From Flavobacterium anhuiense (GTDB lineage: Bacteria; Bacteroidota; Bacteroidia; Flavobacteriales; Flavobacteriaceae), in assembly GCF_004151235.1 (NCBI RefSeq), contig NZ_JUIV01000023.1, positions 1 through 64,000 of the forward strand: a DNA stretch of 64,000 nt. The letters run 5' to 3'. The translations under genes and the position numbers were made by a program. Of the stretch, positions 1 to 9,182 are shown piece by piece (within the stretch, counting starts at the first letter, position 1; each line of letters begins with the position of its first letter). The notes below the pieces were generated by a model. The model was given only the letters and a program-made list of their open reading frames with translations. It was not told the origin of the DNA and made no database searches.

Positions 1-18
1 AATAAGTAACTTTTACAA

Positions 19-108
19 TTTCGACGAAGGAGAAATCTCCGCAAGTAACTCCGCAACGAGAATCCAATCTTTGTAGAGCTTCTCGCGGAGATTTCTCCTT
101 CGTCGAAA
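19..108. repeat. 24-bp perfect inverted repeat, intergenic hairpin element
   Basis: Positions 19-42 and 85-108 are exact reverse complements separated by 42 bases. The arms end in TTTCGAC and carry a CTCCGC segment. It lies just past the stop of the dehydrogenase gene and could stop its transcription, but its length and form suit a dispersed intergenic repeat better than a simple terminator. The AT-rich stretch after it (about 125-163) has short near-repeats of AATCTAAAAT. Confidence 0.7.
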
Positions 109-163
109 TGACAAACTTTGTGAGTTTTACTAAATCTAAAATCTACAGTCTACAATCTAAAAT

Positions 164-3073
164 TTAAAATTTAAGACAACTTCTCAAAATACTAACCGGA
201 TGCTGTGCTTCACGCTTCGTCCCATCATAAATTTGATGACGACAACTTGTTCCTGCTGCTGCGATTTTTACATTTTCCGCAGTATTACGCACTTTTGGAA
301 AAAGCGTATCCTCGCCCATTTGCATACTCACTTGATAATGTTCTTTTTCATAACCAAAAGAACCCGCCATTCCGCAGCATCCCGAATTGTAAATCGTAAC
401 TGTATTGTTTTTAGGAAGATTCAGCATTGCAAAAGTTGCTTCTACTGAACTTAAAGATTTCTGGTGGCAATGTCCGTGGATTTTAATTTCTTTAGTTTCT
501 TCTGAAAAAGAATCTGAAGTAATTTTTCCGTCGATGATTTCTTTTTTGAAAAATTCTTCAATTGTAAATGCATTTCTAGATAACTTTTCTGCAGCTTCTT
601 TGTCATCGGCTAAACGAAGATATTCATCTCTAAAAGTCAAAATTGCCGAAGGTTCAATTCCGATTAAAGGCGCATTTGCTAAAACCAAATCTTTAAAAAC
701 ATTTACGTTGTGATTAGCTATTTTCTTTGCTTCTTCCAAAAATCCTTTTGAGAGATACGTTCTTCCGCTTTCTTCATGATCCACAACCAAAACCTGATAA
801 CCTAATTTTGTCAATAATTCGAAAGCATCGATTCCGATATTTACGTCGTAATAATTCGTGAATTCATCAACAAACAAATACAATCTTCCATTTGGAAAAT
901 CTGATGTTACAGGTTTGTTGTTTTGATACCATTTTCTAAAAGTCTTTTTCGCTAATAATGGAACTTGTCTTTCCGGTGCAATTCCCATTGTTTTTTTCAC
1001 CAATGACTGATTCGAAATAAAATTCGTTATCGACGGGAATTTGCTTCCCATTTTATTCAGTTTGGCATTGTTTGCAAAAATCTTGTTTCTAGTCGAAAAT
1101 CCGTTTGCTTTTTGGTATTGGTATAAAAATTCTGCTTTAAGAGTTGCAACGTCAACATTGCTCGGACATTCACTAGCACAGGCTTTACAGCTTACGCATA
1201 ACTCAAAAACTTCGTATAATTCTTTCTGGTCAAATTTATTTTCTTTTTCAGAATACGTCAAATATTCGCGTAAAGCGTTTGCTCTCGCACGAGTTGTTTC
1301 TTTCTCATTTCGAGTCGCACGATAACTCGGACACATCGCTCCTCCTGCCGATGGCATTTTTCTACAATCTCCAGAACCGTTGCATTTTTCAGCTGCACGC
1401 AAAATTCCCAAACTATCTGAAAAATCCTGAAACGTTTTAATATCCGGTTCTACCCTTCCTGAAATTACTCGATGATTTTCATCCATTTTTAAGGCATTGA
1501 CAATCTTCCCGATATTTAAAACCGAATTCGGATCAAATGTCAATTTTAATCTTTTCAGCAATTCATAATTCTTATCGCCAATCATAAACGGAATAAACTC
1601 TCCGCGCACGATTCCGTCGCCGTGCTCACCACTTAGCGAACCTCTATATTTTTTCACCAAATGCGCTACTTCCGTCGCAATGGTTCTGAATAATTTTAAG
1701 TCGGATGTTTTCTTCAAATTCAAAACTGGACGCAAATGCAATTCTCCTGCACCCGCATGCGCATAATAAATCGCCTCCTGTCCGTGACGTAACATCATCG
1801 CCGAAAACTCAGCAATATACGCTGGTAAATCGCTTAATTCTACCGCTGTATCTTCAATCGAATCGGCTGCTTTGTCGTCGCCTACAATACTTCCTAAAAG
1901 TCCAAGACCTGCTTTTCTCAATTCATTGGCTTTATCAATATCAGCTCCAAATAATTTAACGCTGGCGTATCCAAAATTATGTTTCTCTAAATCGGCAATT
2001 AAAGCGTCCGCTTGTTTTTCGGCATCTTCTAAAGTGTGTGAAGCCACTTCAAAAAGCATAATCGCTTTTGGTTCTCCAACCAAAAAGAAACGGTTTTTAA
2101 TATGTTCGCGATTTGTTTTGGTACAATCCAAAATCGTGTCGTCAATCATTTCGCAAGTGTACAAATGATGTTTCATTGCCACGACAACAGATTCCAAAGA
2201 TTCCTGAATCGTATGATAATGCGCCACAACCATAATGCTGTGAGGTGGCGGCAAATCGTCAACTTTTAAAGTTACTTCGGTTGTAAAGGCCAAAGTTCCT
2301 TCGCTTCCGCAAAGCAGTTTTCCAAGGTTTATTGTAGGTTCAGTTCCGCCAAACAATTCTGATCTTAACAGAATATCAACCGCGTAACCTGTATTTCGTC
2401 TGTGAATTTCCGGTTTCGGAAACTCTTTTATAATTTCTTCCTGACTTTCTTTTACCGAAAGTTCGTCGTAAACGCTTTTGTAAATTTTATTTTCTAAAGA
2501 ATCACCTTTGGTTTTCTCAATAAATTCCGCCGAAGTCAATTCGCCAAAAGCAACTTCCGTTCCGTCACTCAAAATCGCTTTTACCTCAGCAATTTTATCG
2601 CGCGTCACACCGTATCGAATCGAAGTTGTTCCAGATGAATTATTTCCCACCATTCCGCCAATCATCGCACGGTTTGAAGTGGATGTAATAGGCGCAAAAA
2701 ATACACCGTGAGGTTTTAAATATAAATTCAATTCATCGCGAATAACACCTGGCTGAACGGTAACCGTTTTTTTCTCGGCATCATAACCTAATATTTTGGT
2801 AAAATGTTTCGAAACATCCACCACAAGGCCGTCGCCAACAGCTTGTCCTGCCAATGAAGTTCCAGCAGTTCTTGGCGTAATCGAAATATTATGTTCTGCC
2901 GCAAAGCGAATTAATCTGCTGATATCTGCTGTAGATTTAGGCAAAGCCACCGCATTTGGCCGAATCCGATACACCGATGCATCTGTCGAATAAAGTGTTT
3001 TATGAAGATCATCGTATAAAAGTGTGCCTTCGAGTTCGCTGGCTAATTGCTCTAAATCTTTAAGTAGTAACAT
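164..3073 (-). CDS. FAD- and Fe-S-containing D-2-hydroxyacid dehydrogenase (GlcD/Dld/YdiJ type)
   Basis: Predicted to oxidise a D-2-hydroxyacid such as D-lactate or D-2-hydroxyglutarate and pass electrons through Fe-S centres. An N-terminal FAD-binding domain contains TPRTAGTSLAGQAVG and GGMVGNNSSGTTSIRYG. An FAD-oxidase C-terminal domain follows with LSGEHGDGIVRG. Then come an Fe-S region with CVSCKACASECPSNVD, and a CCG-type domain with GHCHQKSL and NSGCCGMAGSFGYE. The single-chain layout of about 970 residues matches the YdiJ-like class. An in-frame TTG at 3217 would add 48 residues, but they are unlike the family and a good promoter lies inside that extension, so the ATG at 3073 (MLLLKDLEQL) is chosen. 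The natural substrate cannot be read from sequence. Confidence 0.88.
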   Translation of the reverse strand: MLLLKDLEQLASELEGTLLYDDLHKTLYSTDASVYRIRPNAVALPKSTADISRLIRFAAEHNISITPRTAGTSLAGQAVGDGLVVDVSKHFTKILGYDAEKKTVTVQPGVIRDELNLYLKPHGVFFAPITSTSNRAMIGGMVGNNSSGTTSIRYGVTRDKIAEVKAILSDGTEVAFGELTSAEFIEKTKGDSLENKIYKSVYDELSVKESQEEIIKEFPKPEIHRRNTGYAVDILLRSELFGGTEPTINLGKLLCGSEGTLAFTTEVTLKVDDLPPPHSIMVVAHYHTIQESLESVVVAMKHHLYTCEMIDDTILDCTKTNREHIKNRFFLVGEPKAIMLFEVASHTLEDAEKQADALIADLEKHNFGYASVKLFGADIDKANELRKAGLGLLGSIVGDDKAADSIEDTAVELSDLPAYIAEFSAMMLRHGQEAIYYAHAGAGELHLRPVLNLKKTSDLKLFRTIATEVAHLVKKYRGSLSGEHGDGIVRGEFIPFMIGDKNYELLKRLKLTFDPNSVLNIGKIVNALKMDENHRVISGRVEPDIKTFQDFSDSLGILRAAEKCNGSGDCRKMPSAGGAMCPSYRATRNEKETTRARANALREYLTYSEKENKFDQKELYEVFELCVSCKACASECPSNVDVATLKAEFLYQYQKANGFSTRNKIFANNAKLNKMGSKFPSITNFISNQSLVKKTMGIAPERQVPLLAKKTFRKWYQNNKPVTSDFPNGRLYLFVDEFTNYYDVNIGIDAFELLTKLGYQVLVVDHEESGRTYLSKGFLEEAKKIANHNVNVFKDLVLANAPLIGIEPSAILTFRDEYLRLADDKEAAEKLSRNAFTIEEFFKKEIIDGKITSDSFSEETKEIKIHGHCHQKSLSSVEATFAMLNLPKNNTVTIYNSGCCGMAGSFGYEKEHYQVSMQMGEDTLFPKVRNTAENVKIAAAGTSCRHQIYDGTKREAQHPVSILRSCLKF

Positions 3074-3094
3074 TCTTGCTTTCTTTTTGAAATA

Positions 3095-3122
3095 CAAAAA
3101 TAGGGATTTTTTTAGGTTCAAA
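3095..3122 (-). promoter_or_regulatory. Bacteroidota-type promoter of the dehydrogenase gene
   Basis: Read on the minus strand, TTTG (3122-3119) is followed after 16 bases by TATTTTTG (3102-3095), matching the -33/-7 consensus. It lies 22 bases upstream of the ATG at 3073 and inside the longer open frame, which supports the shorter start. Confidence 0.55.
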
Positions 3123-3211
3123 GGTCCAGAGTTACAAAGTGACAAAGGTTTTCTTTGGAATCGTTTTGGAGTTGGAATTTGGGATTTCCTTTTTTGGAAT
3201 TCTACTCCTAT

Positions 3212-3240
3212 TGTCACCCTGAGCGAAGTCGAAGGCTTCG
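3212..3240. repeat. Dispersed intergenic repeat, CTGAGCGAAGTCGAAG family (single arm)
   Basis: This stretch holds TGTCACCCTGAGCGAAGTCG followed by AAGGCTTCG. The same core occurs as a paired inverted repeat at 14750-14852. It sits in the gap of about 320 bases between the dehydrogenase and the SUKH-like gene. The rest of that gap holds the hairpin at 3268-3298 and the minus-strand promoter. Confidence 0.6.
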
Positions 3241-3267
3241 GAACTTACATTCATTTGACACCAGTAA

Positions 3268-3298
3268 CGATAGCACGGATTGCAAATCCGCGCTATCG
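3268..3298. repeat. REP-like hairpin with a 3-base loop
   Basis: Arms CGATAGC/GCTATCG and CGGATT/AATCCG are stacked with one mismatch (a/c) between them and enclose the loop GCA. The compact palindrome with a tiny loop is typical of REP sequences mobilised by RAYT-family transposases. It differs in sequence from the REPs near 61.7 kb, so a second family is implied. Confidence 0.6.
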
Positions 3299-3392
3299 GG
3301 ATTCACTAGAAGCATTCTTAAATAATTTTCTTAGACTCACTTTTATAATGAATAAGTTTTATATTTTTAACGAAATATTTGAATCATAAAAT

Positions 3393-3863
3393 ATGGAAAT
3401 ACAATTTTTAAATAAATTAAAAGATAATCCAATAAATTATGGAGTTTTAATAAATTTAGAAATAGAAGGTGTAAATTTAAATGAAATAGAGTTATTAGAA
3501 CAAAACTGGAATAATGGAAATCCTTTTCCAAAAGCCCTGAAAGAGTTGTTATTTTTAGCGGGTAATTATTGCTATGTATGTGATTATGGAGCAAATAAAA
3601 ATCAACAAGAATTACAAGAATCTGTAAGACAAGATTTATTAGATAATGAAAGAACTATTTCGCGTCCCTTTTATGCTATTGATGTATACTCTACATATAG
3701 TTTTTTGTTTATTTATTTAGACGAAGGTGATAATCCTACAATTTATCAAGCGTCTCCTTATAGCGAAAAATACAATTGGATTACACTTCTAAGTAATGTC
3801 ACTATAAAAAGTCTAGTTGATAATAAAGTAGAAAGAGCTAAAAGAGGAGAAAATCCTTTTTAA
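3393..3863 (+). CDS. SUKH (SMI1/KNR4)-like protein, probable orphan immunity protein
   Basis: A 156-residue cytoplasmic protein with no signal peptide or membrane segment. The early part has a region reading FPKALKELLFLAGN, which resembles the SUKH pattern in which a proline-led helix precedes a conserved acidic or Asn/Gly position. A beta-rich middle and a C-terminal helix fit the fold. SUKH proteins in bacteria mostly neutralise nuclease and other polymorphic toxins. No toxin gene is adjacent, so this would be an orphan antidote. The stop overlaps the convergent gene by four bases. The family call rests on pattern only. Confidence 0.55.
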   Translation: MEIQFLNKLKDNPINYGVLINLEIEGVNLNEIELLEQNWNNGNPFPKALKELLFLAGNYCYVCDYGANKNQQELQESVRQDLLDNERTISRPFYAIDVYSTYSFLFIYLDEGDNPTIYQASPYSEKYNWITLLSNVTIKSLVDNKVERAKRGENPF

Positions 3864-4300
3864 ATTTTATTAGTAAAATACGATTCTTCTACAACTCTAT
3901 AACATTTAAAGACACATCCAAAAGCTTTTCCTTCAATTCTTTCAAAAGTTAGCCATTCTAAAATTCCTTTAATTATAAATTGATAAAGTTCAAATTCGAT
4001 ATAATCTTCACTATAATTTAATTTTTGATATTCGGGATGAGTTCTAATAAGTTCTGTGAGATCCCATTGCGTGAAAGTAATTTCGTTTATTGAAATATCA
4101 TAAGTATAAATAACACCATCTTTTTTAGCAGTACAGCCACTTCCATGAAAATAATATTCAATTCCGTCAATCGATCCTATTCTTTCAAAAAAGGTTCGAG
4201 AAAACGAACATGGATTTATGTCTTGTTTGTATTTATCTTTTAATAAAGCTTCGAAACTTCTGATAAATTTAATGTAGTCTGTTAAGATTTTTTCGATCAT
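3860..4300 (-). CDS. DUF6896-like small protein
   Basis: A 146-residue soluble protein. Residues in the middle contain YYFHGSGCTAKKDG followed by an acidic/aromatic stretch and WDL, which resembles the FHG-x-GC signature I associate with DUF6896, a family often found near toxin/immunity loci. A TTG at 4312 would add four residues; the ATG at 4300 (MIEKILTDY) is preferred. It converges on the SUKH-like gene with a four-base overlap. Function unknown; an immunity role is inferred from the neighbourhood. Confidence 0.5.
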   Translation of the reverse strand: MIEKILTDYIKFIRSFEALLKDKYKQDINPCSFSRTFFERIGSIDGIEYYFHGSGCTAKKDGVIYTYDISINEITFTQWDLTELIRTHPEYQKLNYSEDYIEFELYQFIIKGILEWLTFERIEGKAFGCVFKCYRVVEESYFTNKI

Positions 4301-4370
4301 AATTAAAAACAAATATCCAAAACTTTTTATATTTAGCCTGACATTCTTTTAAAATAATTCCAAATATACA

Positions 4371-5267
4371 ATGGCAACAGACGGCGTAAAAATAATCGAT
4401 GGTGATTTAGCTCGAGATACTTACGAATCAATAATGGATTTATATGACAGCGACGCAACTATAGAAACCATTAAAAAAGAAGTTCCTTTTATTATAGAAG
4501 ATTACGGCGACAATACCGATTTCTATCACGAAATATTTGTAACCTCTTATGCACTTGCTTTTTGGGAAATTGGTGAATTAACCGAAGAAATTCTTGAAGA
4601 AGTAAAGCGAGTAATTGAACTAAAAATTGGCGTAAAAATCTGGACCGAGGAATGCGATGCCAATGAAGGTAAAAAAAGACAAAAAGAACTTGATAAACTT
4701 TTAAAGAAGATAAGTCTGCCAAATTTAAAAATTAGGAAAAGAAAAAAATACAGGATTATTAAAAATCTATATTTTCAGCCAAATGATTTGTTAACTTTCC
4801 AACTTTCAGACAATAATTATTATGCTGTAATTTGTGCAAAAGTTACACAACAAAGGGGACAGTGTACATATGATTTAGCTACGACAACATACAAGGGCAA
4901 AAACAAACCAACCGTTGAAAATTTAAAATCTTGTTTCATTTCTGGCAGAAAAATTCCCTCATCTTATGATTGGAAAACTATTTTAGAACAACAGCCGAAT
5001 GTAGATGAAATTTGGGAATATGCTAATCAAGATAATTTCTTATTTGGACTTTCCTATCGTTTAGTAACACACAGAGATATTATTTCTTTTAAAGATAAAT
5101 TTGAAGTTGTTGGTAAACTTAAAATTAAAGAAAGTTTCAAAAAAGATGGAAGCTATGGTTATGAATCTTCTTTTGACAGATTTGAAAACATATTTTCTGA
5201 TCTTGATAATCATATGAAAATATTTCGCGAAGAAAAATATCCTGTAACTTTACTTTGTGAATTCTAA
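4371..5267 (+). CDS. Uncharacterised 298-residue protein, possibly immunity-related
   Basis: Not recognised. The N-terminal 90 residues are acidic and helical (YESIMDLYDSD, then WEIGELTEEILEEVKR). A lysine-rich linker (KIRKRKKY) follows, then a domain beginning YFQPNDLLTFQLSDNNYYAV. That last segment resembles the small beta domains of Imm26-type immunity proteins, in which a hydrophobic strand precedes a GD-F/L-aiPL motif. There is no signal peptide. Position beside two immunity-like genes suggests, but does not show, a related role. Confidence 0.45.
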   Translation: MATDGVKIIDGDLARDTYESIMDLYDSDATIETIKKEVPFIIEDYGDNTDFYHEIFVTSYALAFWEIGELTEEILEEVKRVIELKIGVKIWTEECDANEGKKRQKELDKLLKKISLPNLKIRKRKKYRIIKNLYFQPNDLLTFQLSDNNYYAVICAKVTQQRGQCTYDLATTTYKGKNKPTVENLKSCFISGRKIPSSYDWKTILEQQPNVDEIWEYANQDNFLFGLSYRLVTHRDIISFKDKFEVVGKLKIKESFKKDGSYGYESSFDRFENIFSDLDNHMKIFREEKYPVTLLCEF

Positions 5268-5413
5268 AAACGTAATCTTTTTCTTATTTTGCAGTATTTT
5301 TTGATATCTTTACAGTCCTAAACACAAAGAATAAACTAATATAAACTTGTCCAAAGAAGTGAAATAAGTAAATAATTGCACTTCCTAGGGTTATTATTCT
5401 AAAATTTAGGAAT

Positions 5414-5647
5414 ATGATTAACAACACTCTTTCCAAAGAAACCGAAATCAAACTTTTGAATTTCTTCAACGACAGAATCGATCCTGTTGAAATGGCAAAA
5501 ACATTAAGGCAAGTAAATTTTACACTCGCTTTATGTGTTTTGAGCGAACATGAAACATTTCAAAGCGAAATCATCAAATTAAGAGACAGCTTTTACTGGC
5601 TCAATGAATTAGCAGAAACTTTAAATCCTTATTTGGAGTTGGAGTAG
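5414..5647 (+). CDS. Small conserved-looking hypothetical protein (77 aa)
   Basis: An acidic, helical 77-residue protein beginning MINNTLSKETEIKLLNFF with no membrane segment. It is followed within 15 bases by a clear terminator, which supports it as a real transcription unit. No family was recognised. The 146 bases upstream are AT-rich with no strong promoter match. Confidence 0.5.
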   Translation: MINNTLSKETEIKLLNFFNDRIDPVEMAKTLRQVNFTLALCVLSEHETFQSEIIKLRDSFYWLNELAETLNPYLELE

Positions 5648-5661
5648 AATTTAAAATGAAG

Positions 5662-5697
5662 AACCTCGAGGTTTTAACTCGAGGTTTTTGTTTTTTA
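5662..5697 (+). terminator. Rho-independent terminator
   Basis: Stem AACCTCGAG/CTCGAGGTT (9 bp) with loop GTTTTAA and a following T-rich tract. Confidence 0.85.
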
Positions 5698-5698
5698 T

Positions 5699-6010
5699 TT
5701 AGTAATAAACTTTCAAATCACCATTATTTCGCATAAAAATAAAAAACACCACAATTAAAAGAACACAAAAAACAAGAGATCCTGCTTTTAAAAATTTATT
5801 CATCTTGTTTAGAATCTCAAAAGTAAGTGCAAACAAATACAGAACAAGTCCGATAAAAAACAAAACAAAAGTTGAGACACCCATAAAAACAATTCCTTCA
5901 CCTACTGGAGACTGAGCAAGTTTAAAAATCTCTCCTATAATGTAAAAGAAAAAATACACAAACCAAACCCAATACAAAAATTGAAAGAGATAAGTTAAAG
6001 TTGCTTTCAT
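5699..6010 (-). CDS. Small integral membrane protein, three predicted helices
   Basis: Starting at the ATG at 6010 (MKATLTYLF) the product has 103 residues with hydrophobic segments around YLFQFLYWVWFVYFFFYIIG, IVFMGVSTFVLFFIGLVLYL and GSLVFCVLLIVVFFIFM. The open frame extends upstream to 6070, but the extra 20 residues look like read-through of upstream DNA. No conserved motif beyond the membrane spans. It is convergent with the preceding gene and shares its terminator region. Confidence 0.5.
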   Translation of the reverse strand: MKATLTYLFQFLYWVWFVYFFFYIIGEIFKLAQSPVGEGIVFMGVSTFVLFFIGLVLYLFALTFEILNKMNKFLKAGSLVFCVLLIVVFFIFMRNNGDLKVYY

Positions 6011-6186
6011 AAATATCTTTGCTTTATTCAAATACATTCCAAAGGAATTATAAAATAAAAGGAAAAACAATACAAATTTTAAATTTTCCTTTCAAAAACA
6101 AAAATCTCACAATTTTCTAAATTTATATCTGAAATAATCCCATTTTAGCGTTATCAATAAATGACTTCTAAAAAATCTCATTTTAA

Positions 6187-7395
6187 ATGAATAAAAATAT
6201 AAAAGCTCTCTACGAAATTGCTCAAAAAGAGACTCGAAAAATATTAGGTTTAATGTCAGGAACTTCTCTTGATGGACTCGATTTGGCGCTTTGCGAAGTT
6301 TCGGGCGAAGGCGAAAATACGATTGTAAAAATCCAAGAATTTGAAACCGTTGACTACAACGACGATATTAAAACCGAAATCAGGAAGGTATTTGCTCAGA
6401 AAACAATCGATTTTCAGCATTTGGTTTTATTAAATGAATGGATTGCAGATTTGCACGCTGGAATGATAAACGATTGTCTTGCTAAATGGAATATTCCCGC
6501 ATCGGAAGTCGATTTGATTGCTTCGCACGGACAAACGGTTCTGCATGCTCCGAAGTTTTTACATCAGCAGGAAAAATTTCCAAATGCTACTCTGCAAATT
6601 GGCGACGGCGATCATATTGCGGTAAAAACTGGAATTATTACACTTTCAGATTTCAGACAAAAACACGTTGCTGCGGGTGGCGAAGGCGCGCCTTTGGCCG
6701 TTTACGGAGATTATTTGTTATTCAGCAAAAAGGGCGAAAACCGAATTATGCTCAACATGGGCGGAATTGCCAATTTCACTTATTTGCCTGCTTCACAAAA
6801 TGCTGAAGAGGTTTTTGTAACTGATACTGGAACAGCCAATACTTTAATCGATATTTTCACTAAACAATTTTTTCCTGAAAAAAGCTTCGATAAAGATGCT
6901 GAAATCGCTAAAAGAGGCACTGTAAATCAGGAATTTTTAAGCGAATTAAAAAGTGATGCTTTTTTTAAACAAAGTTTTCCTAAAACCATTGGTCAGGAAT
7001 TATTTAATCATGATTTTGTGAATTCGGCTTTGGTAAAATTAGGATTACAGAATATTTCGGCACCAGATTTGCTGGCCACTTTAACACGTTTGAGCGCAGA
7101 AACGATTGCCGAAGCGGTTTTGTTTGTTGTAGAAAATACTAAAACTCCAATCGAAGAGTTTAAGGTTTATATGTCTGGCGGTGGCGCGAGAAATCCGTTA
7201 ATGGTGAAGTGGTTGCAGGAATTATTACCCTGCAAATTTGAAAAAAGCGACGTTCTAGGAATTTCAGGCGATGCAAAAGAAGCGGTTTTATTTGCCGTTC
7301 TAGCTAATGAAACTGTTGCAGGCGGTAATTATAATTTTGGTTCACAAAAAGGAATTCCGTCCGTAACAATGGGAAAAATTTCTTTTCCAGATTAA
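6187..7395 (+). CDS. anmK: Anhydro-N-acetylmuramic acid kinase
   Basis: Phosphorylates and opens 1,6-anhydro-MurNAc from cell-wall turnover to give MurNAc-6-phosphate. The hallmark LGLMSGTSLDGLDLAL is near the N-terminus. ASHGQTVLH, DFRQKHVAAGGEGAPLA, MLNMGGIANFT, DTGTANTLID and YMSGGGARNPLM follow in the family order. Length (402 aa) is slightly above usual because of about 15 extra N-terminal residues. It opens a cluster with a GHL10 enzyme, an AmpG-like permease and a NagZ-type GH3, all consistent with muropeptide recycling. No MurQ etherase gene follows here. Confidence 0.95.
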   Translation: MNKNIKALYEIAQKETRKILGLMSGTSLDGLDLALCEVSGEGENTIVKIQEFETVDYNDDIKTEIRKVFAQKTIDFQHLVLLNEWIADLHAGMINDCLAKWNIPASEVDLIASHGQTVLHAPKFLHQQEKFPNATLQIGDGDHIAVKTGIITLSDFRQKHVAAGGEGAPLAVYGDYLLFSKKGENRIMLNMGGIANFTYLPASQNAEEVFVTDTGTANTLIDIFTKQFFPEKSFDKDAEIAKRGTVNQEFLSELKSDAFFKQSFPKTIGQELFNHDFVNSALVKLGLQNISAPDLLATLTRLSAETIAEAVLFVVENTKTPIEEFKVYMSGGGARNPLMVKWLQELLPCKFEKSDVLGISGDAKEAVLFAVLANETVAGGNYNFGSQKGIPSVTMGKISFPD

Positions 7396-7472
7396 AAAAT
7401 AAGTTTACCATAGATTAAAAGAATTAAAAAGATTAATCCAAATAATCCTTTTAATCTGTGGCTATAAAAATA

Positions 7473-7535
7473 GCCACGAATTCACGAATTATTTTTTTAA
7501 TACTTTGTGGAAAATAAAATTCGTGAATTCGTGGC
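7473..7535. repeat. 18-bp perfect inverted repeat (GAATTCGTGGC family)
   Basis: Positions 7473-7490 and 7518-7535 are exact reverse complements, 27 bases apart, each containing CACGAATTC or its complement. A related single arm occurs near 14885-14900. A small hairpin (GGCTAT-AAAA-ATAGCC, 7460-7475) abuts it. It lies between anmK and the next gene and may act as a terminator. Confidence 0.65.
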
Positions 7536-7607
7536 GGAAAAAAACCAGCGTTATTAATTATAATCAGTTAAAAAAACTATTTTTGGTTTTTGTTTAAAAA
7601 GATTGAA

Positions 7608-9182
7608 ATGCATAAAAATCAGCACTTATTATACTCTATTATATTTTTATTTTTCTTTGGATGGAAATCTTTTTCACAGGAAAAAACAATGCATCCAAAA
7701 AACGAGTTTAGAGGTGTCTGGATTGCAACAGTTGTAAACATTGATTGGCCAAAAACAGCAACAGACAACGTAGAAAAAGAAAAAGCTGATTATCTTGAAA
7801 TTTTAGAAACGTATAAAAAACTAAATTATAACGCTGTAATTGTCCAAATTAGAAGCGTTGGAGATGCTATTTATCCTTCAGAATTTGCGCCTTGGTCACG
7901 ATTTTTGACAGGAAAAGAAGGTTTGGCTCCAAATCCTTATTATGATACTTTAGCTTGGATGATTGAACAGGCTCACAACCGCGGATTCGAATTTCACGCT
8001 TGGTTAAATCCTTATCGCGCGACTTTCGATTTAAACAAAAATCTTTTAAGTCCGGGACACGATCTTTTTAAACATCCAGAATGGATGATCGAATACGGCG
8101 GGAAATATTATTATGATCCTGCTTTGCCAGAAGTTCAGGCGCATTTAACAAAAGTCGTAAAAGAAGTCGTTGACAAATATGATATCGACGCGATTCATTT
8201 TGATGACTATTTTTATCCGTATGCTGTTCCAGGAAAAGTTTTTAATGATGCGGCTTCATACAAAAAATATGGTGCAGGTTTAAGCCTTGCAGATTGGCGC
8301 CGTGCAAATGTGAGCAACTTTGTGCATTCAATTTCGGTAACTATAAAAGAAAGTAAACCGTGGGTTCAATTCGGAATTAGTCCGTTTGGAGTTTGGCGAA
8401 ATAAATCTCAAGATCCGAGAGGTTCTGAAACCCAATCTACTTCTAACTACGACGATTTATACGCAGATCCGATGTTATGGATGGACCAGAACTGGATCGA
8501 TTATATCTTGCCTCAATTGTATTGGAGCATGAACAATACCAGAGCTTCTTATTCTAAACTGGTAAAATGGTGGTCTGAAAACGCTAATCCTAATACTGCT
8601 ATTTACATCGGACACGCGACATACAAAATTAGAGCCGACGGTGATAAAAGCTGGAATTATATGACAGAAATTCCAACTCAAATTGATTTTCTAAGAACCT
8701 TTAAAAATGTTTCTGGAAGCGCTTATTTCAGTTCAAAATGGTTTATGGGCAAAAATTTCGATGTAGTTCGTCATTTAGAAGAAAATCAATATAAATATCC
8801 TGCACTTCCTGCAGCGGTTCCTAATTTAAAACATGTTATTATCGATACCCCAAAAGTTTTGGAGTACAGTAAAGACAGCATTAAATATAACTTTACATTC
8901 CAAAGCCCGCTAAATACAAAGGTTCGCTATATGGTGGTTTATGGAGGCGAACATGTTTCGAAAATCGATATTAACGATGCTACAAAAATCATCGAAAAAG
9001 TTACTGTAAAAGAAGTTGACGGAAAAATCACTTTTGCTATTGCGGCCGGAAAACTAAATCTTTACAAAGCCTGCGCGGTAACTTTTATTGATTATTATGC
9101 CAACGAAAGTACCCCAACTGCTATAGACTTAAAAAAAACATTTAAAAACTATACACCAAATCAACCTAATGAAAACAGATAA
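7608..9182 (+). CDS. GHL10-type glycoside hydrolase (YngK-like, DUF187), exported
   Basis: A 524-residue secreted protein. Residues 1-24 form a signal peptide (hydrophobic core YSIIFLFFFGW, cleavage near SFSQ). The mature part begins with the family signature NEFRGVWIATVVNIDWP, followed by VQIRSVGDAIYPSEFAPWS, FHAWLNPYRATF and IDAIHFDDYFYPY, which form the TIM-barrel. A C-terminal beta domain follows. Members of this family are thought to act on peptidoglycan glycans. The frame is open to a TTG at 7590, but the ATG at 7608 gives the better signal peptide. Its last 14 bases overlap the permease gene, so the two are probably translated together. Confidence 0.85.
   Translation: MHKNQHLLYSIIFLFFFGWKSFSQEKTMHPKNEFRGVWIATVVNIDWPKTATDNVEKEKADYLEILETYKKLNYNAVIVQIRSVGDAIYPSEFAPWSRFLTGKEGLAPNPYYDTLAWMIEQAHNRGFEFHAWLNPYRATFDLNKNLLSPGHDLFKHPEWMIEYGGKYYYDPALPEVQAHLTKVVKEVVDKYDIDAIHFDDYFYPYAVPGKVFNDAASYKKYGAGLSLADWRRANVSNFVHSISVTIKESKPWVQFGISPFGVWRNKSQDPRGSETQSTSNYDDLYADPMLWMDQNWIDYILPQLYWSMNNTRASYSKLVKWWSENANPNTAIYIGHATYKIRADGDKSWNYMTEIPTQIDFLRTFKNVSGSAYFSSKWFMGKNFDVVRHLEENQYKYPALPAAVPNLKHVIIDTPKVLEYSKDSIKYNFTFQSPLNTKVRYMVVYGGEHVSKIDINDATKIIEKVTVKEVDGKITFAIAAGKLNLYKACAVTFIDYYANESTPTAIDLKKTFKNYTPNQPNENR

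Noticed and set aside
3074..3217. 48-residue N-terminal extension of the dehydrogenase from a TTG start
   Set aside because: The extension is unlike the family and contains a good promoter and repeat sequence; the ATG at 3073 fits better.
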